Of a stretch of 7,042 nt of DNA, positions 1 to 5,038 are shown piece after piece; the first letter of the stretch is position 1, and the number at the start of each line of letters is the position of its first letter. The notes under the pieces are model-generated. The model saw only the letters and a list, made by a program, of their open reading frames with translations, made no database searches and was not told the origin of the DNA. Source of the DNA: Candidatus Bipolaricaulota bacterium (lineage in GTDB: Bacteria; Bipolaricaulota; Bipolaricaulia; UBA7950; UBA9294); the NCBI GenBank assembly GCA_021159105.1, contig JAGGSM010000229.1, forward strand, positions 1 through 7,042, written 5' to 3'. The position numbers and the translations under genes were made by a program.

Positions 1-414
1 GGGAAACGGATCATCGAAGAGACCGACGACTACGTAGCATTCACCCCGTACGCATCGCGCTTCCCGTTCGAGATCACGATCATGCCGAAGAAACATGCGC
101 ACGACTTTACCGACATCTGTGACGAGCAGCGCCGAGAATTCGCTCGCATCCTGAAGAATACCCTCTATCGTCTGAAGCAACTCCTGGGAGATCCACCGTA
201 CAACCTGGTGTTGCACAACTCGCCCAACCCAATCCCGCGACCGGGAAAGCCGGGCTACTGGGCGACGCTACAGTACGACTACCATTGGCGTGTGACCATC
301 ATCCCTCGCTTGACCACCGTGGCCGGCTTCGAGTGGGGAACCGGATTCTACATCAACCCCGTGCCACCGGAGGACGCCGCACAGTACCTGAAAGAGGTAG
401 AAGTGCCTGAGTAG
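1..414 (+). CDS. galT: Galactose-1-phosphate uridylyltransferase, C-terminal part (5' end outside window)
   Basis: This is the last 137 codons of a GalT enzyme, open from base 1 in frame 1 to a TAG stop. GalT moves UMP between UDP-glucose and galactose-1-phosphate in the cytoplasmic Leloir pathway. The family's C-terminal blocks are clear: FPFEITIMPKKHAHDF near residues 21-36, the NLVLHNSP segment, then IIPRLTTVAGFEWGTG followed by YINPVPPEDAA. The catalytic HPH motif would lie upstream, outside the window. The ATG at 82 is an internal methionine, because conserved GalT sequence runs through it from upstream. One oddity: the usual HWH pair before the IPRL block reads HWR here (CGT at 289-291), so a histidine that ligates iron in E. 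coli GalT appears replaced by arginine. The gene converges on the aldolase gene and is not obviously part of the transport operon. Identification is very secure; activity cannot be judged from this fragment. Confidence 0.95.
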   Translation, partial: GKRIIEETDDYVAFTPYASRFPFEITIMPKKHAHDFTDICDEQRREFARILKNTLYRLKQLLGDPPYNLVLHNSPNPIPRPGKPGYWATLQYDYHWRVTIIPRLTTVAGFEWGTGFYINPVPPEDAAQYLKEVEVPE

Positions 415-423
415 CAGCCGCTC

Positions 424-473
424 TGATTCTTCACGAGAATCATGGTTTCCTCCCCACCTTGTAGGTGGGGAGG
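424..473. terminator. Candidate bidirectional terminator: two adjacent hairpins between convergent genes
   Basis: Two perfect inverted repeats lie just after the galT stop. The first pairs TGATTCT (424-430) with AGAATCA (436-442) around a 5-nt loop. The second is GC-rich: CCTCCCCACC (449-458) pairs with GGTGGGGAGG (464-473) around TTGTA. The position between convergent stops (414 and 516) suits a shared terminator. However, neither strand has a proper U-run after the strong stem (plus: TTCACTATCC; minus: AAACCATG), so this is not a textbook intrinsic terminator. It could instead be a 3'-end protecting structure or a dispersed genomic palindrome. Confidence 0.5.
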
Positions 474-490
474 TTCACTATCCGTGTCGC

Positions 491-510
491 AGCATGACCA
501 GCTTCATGCT
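491..510. repeat. Inverted repeat downstream of the aldolase gene
   Basis: AGCATGA (491-497) pairs perfectly with TCATGCT (504-510) around a 6-nt loop, starting 6 nt beyond the aldolase stop codon. It could form a 3' hairpin on the aldolase transcript. No U-run follows on either strand, so its role as a terminator is only possible. The rest of this 101-nt gap shows nothing else I can support. Confidence 0.4.
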
Positions 511-515
511 CGCGT

Positions 516-1451
516 TTATCCCTCCTGATCCTTAGCGGATCTTCCCTGGTATATGTTCATCGCTTCGTTCACGCTGGCGTTATCCAGGGTAATGGCAGAG
601 ATGGCATTACAGAATCGCACCGCGTCCACTAACGGCCGCTGGTGAATGTTGCGTCCGGTGGCGTTTCCTGACGCACCGCTGATGTGAATCTGCTGATGCA
701 GGCGGGTGAAGAACTCCTCGGCGTTGGTCTCTTTTCCCCCGGCGCAGATTAGGCCAGTGCGTCCGGCGGCGAGGACCGCCTCTTTCAATGCCTCGGCGGG
801 GCTGCCTATCGTGACCTTGGGAGGGTTCACTTTCACAAAGTCCGCTCCGAGACAGGCTACCAATCCCGCCACTCCGGCTATCAGGTGCGCGTCCCTTTCT
901 TCTGCCACCGCCCGCCCTCGCGGGTAGGCCCAGATCACTGTGACTAGCCCCTGCTGATGCGCATCGAAGATCATCCTGGCGGCCTCGGTCAACATCTCGG
1001 CCTCATGGGAACTTCCAGGATAGATCGTGTAACCCACTCCGAGGATCTTCAAGCCGGACGCAACACGGAAGCGGGTAACTTGTTCCATCGTCTGCCACTT
1101 CCTGCTCACCGGGTCTTGTTGCTCGATCCCCACCAGGTTGGTCTTGCTGTTCAGCTTTACCAGGTAGGGAATCTGGGGATAGTCCATGCCGTAGCGGGCG
1201 ATCAGTCCAAGCTGGGTGGCAAAAGCACCAATACGAGCCTGGCTAGCGGTGCGAAACAAGTGCTCTGGTTCAGCATCGTCTGACGCTATGTTAGGGCCGT
1301 AAAAATCACCGTTTAGGTGCTCAACCTTCTGATCACCGGCCATGAGCATCAGTCGTCCAGTTCCGTGAGTAAGCAAACTGTAGTTATCACGATAGCTTCC
1401 CCGCAAAGCGGGCGGGACATCCAACGGTACGCATATCTTCGACTTATCCAT
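516..1451 (-). CDS. Class I (Schiff-base) aldolase of the DhnA/FbaB (DeoC/LacD) family, fructose-bisphosphate aldolase-like
   Basis: This 311-residue cytoplasmic enzyme is predicted to cleave a sugar phosphate reversibly into two three-carbon units through a lysine Schiff base. Visible blocks are AGDQKVEHLNGDF (residues 38-50), LVKLNSKTNL (97-106), VIWAYPRGRA (172-181), GADFVKVNPPK (202-212) with Lys207 as the likely Schiff-base lysine, and the glycine-rich ICAGGKET (235-242) and SGASGNATGRN (258-268) that probably bind phosphate. Tyr176 to Lys207 is 31 residues, the spacing I recall between the catalytic Tyr146 and Lys177 of the Thermoproteus tenax enzyme. I chose the ATG at 1451 because AAAGGAG lies 6 nt before it and conserved sequence begins soon after. 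An open extension to 1565 adds 38 unlike residues with no such site. The gene diverges from the LacI-transporter operon and probably serves the same pathway. Family assignment is strong; the substrate (fructose-1,6-bisphosphate, fructose-1-phosphate or another ketose phosphate) is open. Confidence 0.88.
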   Translation of the reverse strand: MDKSKICVPLDVPPALRGSYRDNYSLLTHGTGRLMLMAGDQKVEHLNGDFYGPNIASDDAEPEHLFRTASQARIGAFATQLGLIARYGMDYPQIPYLVKLNSKTNLVGIEQQDPVSRKWQTMEQVTRFRVASGLKILGVGYTIYPGSSHEAEMLTEAARMIFDAHQQGLVTVIWAYPRGRAVAEERDAHLIAGVAGLVACLGADFVKVNPPKVTIGSPAEALKEAVLAAGRTGLICAGGKETNAEEFFTRLHQQIHISGASGNATGRNIHQRPLVDAVRFCNAISAITLDNASVNEAMNIYQGRSAKDQEG

Positions 1452-1457
1452 GGTTAG

Positions 1458-1464
1458 CTCCTTT
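1458..1464 (-). promoter_or_regulatory. Ribosome binding site that fixes the aldolase start
   Basis: Read on the minus strand this is AAAGGAG, ending 6 nt before the ATG at 1451. It is the best Shine-Dalgarno match near any candidate start of this frame, and is the main reason for rejecting the longer 349-residue reading. Confidence 0.8.
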
Positions 1465-1473
1465 ATCATCGTC

Positions 1474-1500
1474 ATTTTAGGTGCTTGCCGTCCCAAGCAA
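1474..1500 (-). promoter_or_regulatory. Weak candidate promoter of the aldolase gene
   Basis: On the minus strand, TAAAAT (1474-1479) is a fair -10 box. TTGCTT (1495-1500) is a poor -35 box, only 15 bp upstream. Transcription from here would give a very short leader carrying the ribosome binding site. No better-spaced pair was found on the minus strand between 1452 and 1617, so the gene may need an activator or start elsewhere. Confidence 0.3.
1482..1499. promoter_or_regulatory. Inverted repeat TGCTTG-N6-CAAGCA, possible operator of the aldolase gene
   Basis: TGCTTG (1482-1487) and CAAGCA (1494-1499) are perfect 6-bp arms separated by CCGTCC. The dyad covers the spacer and -35 side of the weak aldolase promoter candidate, where a regulator would act. 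It differs from the CTAAACGTTTAG operator, so if real it implies a second DNA-binding protein. A chance repeat remains possible. Confidence 0.35.
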
Positions 1501-1589
1501 AAGTGCGGTACGAGTACAATCATGCTTTCTGGAGGAGCACTGGTGCGGCTGTGGTACGGTGTCATATTACAGCAAGCTCAGCCATCTAC

Positions 1590-1617
1590 TTGACAAGTGT
1601 GACTGTAGTTGTATAAT
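1590..1617 (+). promoter_or_regulatory. Sigma-70-type promoter of the LacI-transporter operon
   Basis: TTGACA (1590-1595) and TATAAT (1612-1617) both match consensus perfectly, with a 16-bp spacer. Transcription would start near 1624, inside the first operator copy. A second dyad, ACTTG-A-CAAGT (1588-1598), sits on the -35 box. Such a strong promoter normally needs tight repression, which the adjacent operator can supply. Confidence 0.88.
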
Positions 1618-1642
1618 CTAAACGTTTAGGCTAAACGTTTAG
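1618..1642. promoter_or_regulatory. Tandem LacI-family operator: two perfect CTAAACGTTTAG palindromes
   Basis: Two identical 12-bp palindromes (1618-1629 and 1631-1642) are separated by one G. Each has the central CpG and AAACGTTT core typical of LacI-family operators; the E. coli PurR box has the same core. The 25-bp unit is itself a palindrome around base 1630. It begins right after the -10 box and reaches the LacI ribosome binding site, so bound repressor would block initiation. The likely ligand is the LacI protein encoded 9 nt downstream, which makes the operon autoregulated. Confidence 0.88.
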
Positions 1643-1650
1643 AGGGACGT

Positions 1651-2670
1651 ATGGCGACAATTAGAGATGTGGCGAAGAGAGCGGGAGTATCGGTGGCAAC
1701 GGTATCCTATGTGGTAAACGGAACCCGCAATGTGGCCCCCAAGACCGAAGAGCGTGTTCGGCGCGCCATGGCCGAATTGGATTACCACCCAAATGCAGCG
1801 GCACAATCCCTTCGCACTCGCAGCACTCACGTGGTCGGATTGGTCATATCCGACATCAGCAATCCGTTCTTTGCCACACTCGTCAGAGGAGCGGAGGACT
1901 GCGCCCGGCAAAACGGGTACAGTATTCTCATCTGCAACACGAGCGAAAAAATGGAGGATGAGCTTGTCTATCTGCAGCTCCTCTCTCGCAGGCGGATCGA
2001 CGGTATGCTCCTCGCTTCTACTGGAAAGAACGATGAGATGATCCGCCGCCTGATCGAGCGAGGAATGCACATCGTGTTCATCGATAGAAAAATCGACGGA
2101 GTTGCCGCTCCCGCCGTCCTCTCGGAGAACGAGGAAGGCGCGTACCAGGCTACTTCGCACCTCATCTCTCTTGGTCACACAAGGATCGGCATCGTTGTGG
2201 GGCTGCCGGGAGTTTCCACGACCACTGAGCGTCTGCGCGGATACGAGCACGCACTGTCGGATAGCGGGATACCATTGGACAAAGCACTAATCACGTACGG
2301 TGGCTCGCAAATCAAGGGAGCAGAAGCCGCGTGCAAGGAGCTCTTCGATCTATCCGATCCTCCAAGTGCGATTTTTGCCGGGAATAATCTGATGACAATC
2401 GGAATTATGAAGCAACTGCGAGAACTAGGGATCTCCTGTCCTAAGGACATCTCAGTGGTGGGGTTCGATGACTTCGAGTGGGCAAGCTGCTTCGAGCCCA
2501 CATTAACCATGGTAGCACAAGATCCGTATCGCATAGGTTTCACAGCCATAGAACAGCTATTCAAAGTCTTGTCAGGGAAGAGGCTTCGTGCAATTGAAAC
2601 ACGCATTCCCACGCACCTCATAGTACGCGGCTCTTCCTCTTCTCCAAATCGTAAACACACAGGGGGGTGA
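1651..2670 (+). CDS. LacI/GalR-family transcriptional repressor, probable regulator of the sugar operon
   Basis: This 339-residue protein has the full family architecture and length. The N-terminal helix-turn-helix spans about residues 3-23 (TIRDVAKRAGVSVATVSYVV), with a recognition helix starting near Val15-Ala16. The hinge helix around PNAAAQSLR (47-55) carries Leu54, which normally wedges into the central CpG of the operator. The effector domain begins at THVVGLVISDISNPFF (59-74) and resembles periplasmic sugar-binding proteins: FIDRK (143-147), GHTRIGIVVG (175-184), RLRGYEHAL (194-202), FAGNN (242-246) and VVGFDDFEWA (269-278). The RbsR/CcpA-like core predicts a sugar or sugar-phosphate inducer. 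ATG at 1651 is preceded by a modest GAGGG at 1642-1646. It is the first gene after the consensus promoter and its twin operators, so autorepression plus control of the transporter and kinase is the simplest reading. The aldolase may also be a target. Confidence 0.95.
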   Translation: MATIRDVAKRAGVSVATVSYVVNGTRNVAPKTEERVRRAMAELDYHPNAAAQSLRTRSTHVVGLVISDISNPFFATLVRGAEDCARQNGYSILICNTSEKMEDELVYLQLLSRRRIDGMLLASTGKNDEMIRRLIERGMHIVFIDRKIDGVAAPAVLSENEEGAYQATSHLISLGHTRIGIVVGLPGVSTTTERLRGYEHALSDSGIPLDKALITYGGSQIKGAEAACKELFDLSDPPSAIFAGNNLMTIGIMKQLRELGISCPKDISVVGFDDFEWASCFEPTLTMVAQDPYRIGFTAIEQLFKVLSGKRLRAIETRIPTHLIVRGSSSSPNRKHTGG

Positions 2671-2734
2671 TAGCTTGTTCACGCTGTAGATTCAGAAGAA
2701 AGGAGTGGAAGTATATTAAGCTAGTCTTGTAGTC

Positions 2735-2740
2735 AGGAGG
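2735..2740 (+). promoter_or_regulatory. Strong ribosome binding site of the sugar-binding protein gene
   Basis: A perfect AGGAGG sits 7 nt before the ATG at 2748, which fits the high expression usual for binding proteins. The 77-nt gap after the LacI stop has only a weak promoter-like pair (TATATT at 2712-2717 with no convincing -35), so readthrough from the LacI promoter is the likelier source of transcript. Confidence 0.8.
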
Positions 2741-2747
2741 TTAAGAA

Positions 2748-3920
2748 ATGACAGCAAAGAGAACCATTGCAGTTGCGGCTGTGGTCGTAACCTTGCTAGC
2801 CTTAACACTGGGCTTGGTTGTAACAAGCTATGCGGACAGCGCACCCCAGCCGGTGATGATAAACGGTCATCAAATGTTTCTGGGACTGGCAGCACACGCA
2901 GTGCGCTGCTCATGGGAAGACCTTTATGTGAAGGCGTTCAACTGGTATTGCGCGGACAACGGCATCCGTTCCACTTGGACAGAAGCTGGATACGACACTG
3001 CAACTCAGATCACGCAGGCCAAGCGTCTGATTGACATGGGAGTCGACGGTTTGATCATCTCCCCATGGGACGTGAAGGCACTAGCTGTAGTGATGGACTA
3101 CGCAAAGGCACACAACGTTCCTGTCATCTGTACGAACACGGTTGTTGACAGCGACTACCCACTGATGTTTGTCGGGTTCGGGCAGAAGCAGGCCGGAGAG
3201 CAGCTCGCTCAGAGCATTGTTGACCACTTGAGGAACAACGTCGATCCGGTCGGCGAGGTAAAGGGGACAATACTTGAGCTCTCCTCCGGCCCGGGAACCT
3301 CCGAAGACGTCATGCGCGGAGGCGGGTTCCACGAGATTGTCGATCAGTATCCTGGAATCAAGGTGATCACTCAGGTCGCACACTCCAATCGTGACGAGGC
3401 GAAAACCGCAACGATGAATGTCATCCGTGGTGGGGCAAAGATTGATGCAGTCTTCGCCCAGAATGGGTCAATGGCATTGGGCGCTAATGCAGGGCTCAAG
3501 GACGCCCCTGGAATTACGCCCAAAGACGTGTACATTGCGACTGTCGACGCCTTCCCAGAGATCTGTGACGAGATCGGCGAGGGGAACATCGACATTGCTG
3601 TTGATCAGACGCCGGCTTTCTACAATCCGATCGCGGTCTACTACATGGTGAAGTACTTGCAAGAAGGGCCTTCTGCTCTGCCGGACTACGGCCAGAAACT
3701 GACGGCAGAAGACCTTCCGATTGATACAGGGATTCAGCATATGGGGCTCGACCCATGGGAGACGCCGATGTGGGCGCCGGGGACGATCCGCCACATGACT
3801 GATTTCAGCAGCGATATCACACACGATTATCGCTGGTTCCAGACGAACGCCGTCGTGGTCACCAAGGACAACTACGACAGCCCCTTGTTGTGGGGAAACT
3901 TCCCACTTCCGGGGTGGTAG
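2748..3920 (+). CDS. Periplasmic sugar-binding protein of an RbsB/FrcB-type ABC transporter
   Basis: This 390-residue protein captures a sugar outside the inner membrane and delivers it to the permease encoded next. Residues 1-29 form a Sec signal peptide: basic start (TAKR), hydrophobic core (IAVAAVVVTLLALTLGLVV) and a likely cut after Ala29 (SYA|DS). No lipobox cysteine is present, so a soluble periplasmic protein is expected. The mature part has the two-lobed periplasmic-binding fold 4 pattern: TQITQAKRLIDMGVDGLIISP (about 86-106), NVPVICTN (123-130), GTILELSSGPG (173-183), IDAVFAQNGSMALGA (232-246), and VDAFPE with VDQTPAFYNP (266-294), regions that normally contact sugar. The family is usually around 300-340 residues. 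This one continues with about 70 residues rich in Trp, Pro and Asp to Trp390, function unknown. Cys54 and Cys68 could form a disulfide. Sugar type (fructose, ribose or other) is not determined. Confidence 0.92.
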   Translation: MTAKRTIAVAAVVVTLLALTLGLVVTSYADSAPQPVMINGHQMFLGLAAHAVRCSWEDLYVKAFNWYCADNGIRSTWTEAGYDTATQITQAKRLIDMGVDGLIISPWDVKALAVVMDYAKAHNVPVICTNTVVDSDYPLMFVGFGQKQAGEQLAQSIVDHLRNNVDPVGEVKGTILELSSGPGTSEDVMRGGGFHEIVDQYPGIKVITQVAHSNRDEAKTATMNVIRGGAKIDAVFAQNGSMALGANAGLKDAPGITPKDVYIATVDAFPEICDEIGEGNIDIAVDQTPAFYNPIAVYYMVKYLQEGPSALPDYGQKLTAEDLPIDTGIQHMGLDPWETPMWAPGTIRHMTDFSSDITHDYRWFQTNAVVVTKDNYDSPLLWGNFPLPGW

Positions 3921-3963
3921 AGCTAGAACTTCGGCTTTAGCGTTCACAAACGCACAATTGGCT

Positions 3964-3993
3964 GGGCCACCGGCCTCGTCGGTGGCCCTTCTT
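3964..3993 (+). terminator. Intercistronic hairpin between binding-protein and permease genes (partial terminator or mRNA stabiliser)
   Basis: GGGCCACCG (3964-3972) pairs perfectly with CGGTGGCCC (3980-3988) around a 7-nt loop, followed by TTCTT. A weaker hairpin, GCGTT (3939-3943) with AACGC (3948-3952), precedes it. The next gene is co-directional, so a full stop here would strand the transporter. A leaky terminator, or a structure protecting the upstream message, would yield more binding protein than permease, as is common in such operons. The short, interrupted U-run favours leakiness. Confidence 0.6.
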
Positions 3994-4032
3994 CAGACTG
4001 TGTGAGCCTCTAGTACATGGATGAACGGCGAC

Positions 4033-4038
4033 AGGAGG
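4033..4038 (+). promoter_or_regulatory. Ribosome binding site that supports a TTG start for the permease
   Basis: AGGAGG lies 7 nt before the TTG at 4046. Upstream ATGs at 4017 and 4021 are in other frames, so this site decides the rare start codon. Confidence 0.75.
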
Positions 4039-4045
4039 GCGAGAA

Positions 4046-5026
4046 TTGAATACACGAGCTAAGATCTTTGTTGTAGATAACTTTATTTGGTTTATCAATG
4101 TCGGTCTTTATCTTCTATTCATCATCTTAGTGCCAACAGGTTTTCTAACCTTGCACAATGTGGAGTTCATCCTCTACGTCAGTTCGATGATCGGCTTCCT
4201 CGTGCTCGGTGAGGCGTTGGCTCTCATCACTGGCGGTATGGATCTCTCCTTGGCAGAGAATGCCGGGCTCTCCGCTGTCGTGGGCGGGTTCATCATCGGA
4301 GTGATGGCCTCCGGACTCCCCGGGTGGGTGGGAGTCATCATTGTCTTGGCAACTGGAACAGCACTTGGGGCCGTGAACGGCATCCTAGTCGGTAAGCTTC
4401 GTTACAACCCCTTTCTTGCTACACTCGGCACGTTCCTTGTCTTTGATTGGGGCACGTTCTGGATCCGCCGCGGAGCGATCGTCAGGCTCCCCGCCTCATT
4501 CCTCGCCCCGGGGAGCGCTACAGTTGGGGGAGTGCACATTGCGATCTTCATATTCCTTGCCATGGCCATTCTCCTTCATTTCATTCTCCGCTACACGCGT
4601 TTTGGAGTCCGAACCTATGCCTCAGGAGACAACCCGCGCGCAGCAACGATGATGGGGATCAATGTCGGGAACACCCTCTTCTGGATATACACCCTGTGCG
4701 GCCTCCTGGCTGGCTTCTCGGGGCTCATGTATGTTGGCTACATTGGGGTCGTCACGTCTCTGATCGCTCAGAACCAGGTCTTCAACGCAATGGCGGGCGC
4801 AGTCCTCGGTGGAATCAGCTTGCGCGGCGGGCGCGGCTCTATCATGGGGGCGCTCGGTGGTGTTGTCCTCCTAGGAATACTCGATGCCGGACTGACAATG
4901 CTCAACGTGTCTCCTGAGATCAGAGGTGTGCTTACCGGGTTAGTCCTTCTGGTAGCGGTGATGATAAACATGGTGACAGCGCGGCTGCGGGATCGCATCT
5001 TGATGCCCAGTTCAGGGCAAGACTAA
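4046..5026 (+). CDS. Sugar ABC transporter permease, RbsC/FrcC type (BPD_transp_2 family)
   Basis: This 326-residue integral inner-membrane protein forms the sugar channel, probably as a homodimer with two copies of the ATPase encoded next. Family marks are the EALALITGGMDLSLAENAG segment (56-74), NGILVGKLRYNPFLATLGT (111-129), the cytoplasmic coupling loop YASGDNPRAATMMGINV (191-207), and the tail LLAGFSGLMYVGYIG (220-234) then AMAGAVLGGISLRGGRGS (248-265). Hydrophobic spans near residues 13-34, 41-62, 73-90, 93-115, 122-140, 164-183, 211-234, 246-259, 266-286 and 294-312 suggest roughly eight to ten membrane segments. The start is TTG, supported by AGGAGG at proper distance, and the N-terminus is unusually rich in Phe, Ile and Asn. 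It ends 12 nt before the ATPase gene, indicating translation from one message. The family is certain; the sugar carried is not. Confidence 0.94.
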   Translation: MNTRAKIFVVDNFIWFINVGLYLLFIILVPTGFLTLHNVEFILYVSSMIGFLVLGEALALITGGMDLSLAENAGLSAVVGGFIIGVMASGLPGWVGVIIVLATGTALGAVNGILVGKLRYNPFLATLGTFLVFDWGTFWIRRGAIVRLPASFLAPGSATVGGVHIAIFIFLAMAILLHFILRYTRFGVRTYASGDNPRAATMMGINVGNTLFWIYTLCGLLAGFSGLMYVGYIGVVTSLIAQNQVFNAMAGAVLGGISLRGGRGSIMGALGGVVLLGILDAGLTMLNVSPEIRGVLTGLVLLVAVMINMVTARLRDRILMPSSGQD

Positions 5027-5038
5027 AGGGGGGAAGAC

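Noticed and set aside
82..414. A 110-residue gene starting at ATG 82
   Set aside because: The same frame is open to base 1 and encodes conserved GalT sequence (for example FPFEIT) before this ATG, so it is internal.
1452..1565. A 38-residue N-terminal extension of the aldolase, starting at 1565
   Set aside because: The extension has no family similarity and lies in the promoter region. The ATG at 1451 has AAAGGAG at ideal spacing and is followed by conserved sequence.
1618..1642. The two direct repeats as the start of a CRISPR-like array or mobile-element end
   Set aside because: There are only two 12-bp copies separated by one base, at a promoter and upstream of a LacI gene; an operator explains them fully.
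1639..2250. A 203-codon open frame on the minus strand
   Set aside because: It lies antisense to the clear LacI gene, has no recognisable domain, and its start falls in the operator. It is a by-product of the coding bias of the true gene.
2175..2660. A 161-codon open frame on the minus strand
   Set aside because: It is antisense to the LacI effector domain with no ribosome binding site or domain seen.
2691..2717. A second promoter in front of the binding-protein gene (TATATT with TTCAGA or GATTCA)
   Set aside because: The -35 candidates match consensus poorly and spacing is off; readthrough from the strong promoter at 1590 is sufficient.
2748..2840. Lipoprotein signal on the binding protein
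   Set aside because: The first 35 residues contain no cysteine, so lipid attachment is excluded; a signal peptidase I site after Ala29 fits.
3468..3947. A 159-codon minus-strand open frame opposite the binding-protein gene
   Set aside because: It is antisense to a well-supported gene, without a plausible ribosome binding site or recognisable domain.
4447..4917. A 156-codon open frame in another plus-strand frame within the permease
   Set aside because: Its translation is rich in Arg, Pro, His and Trp with no membrane or domain pattern, while the permease frame shows complete family motifs.
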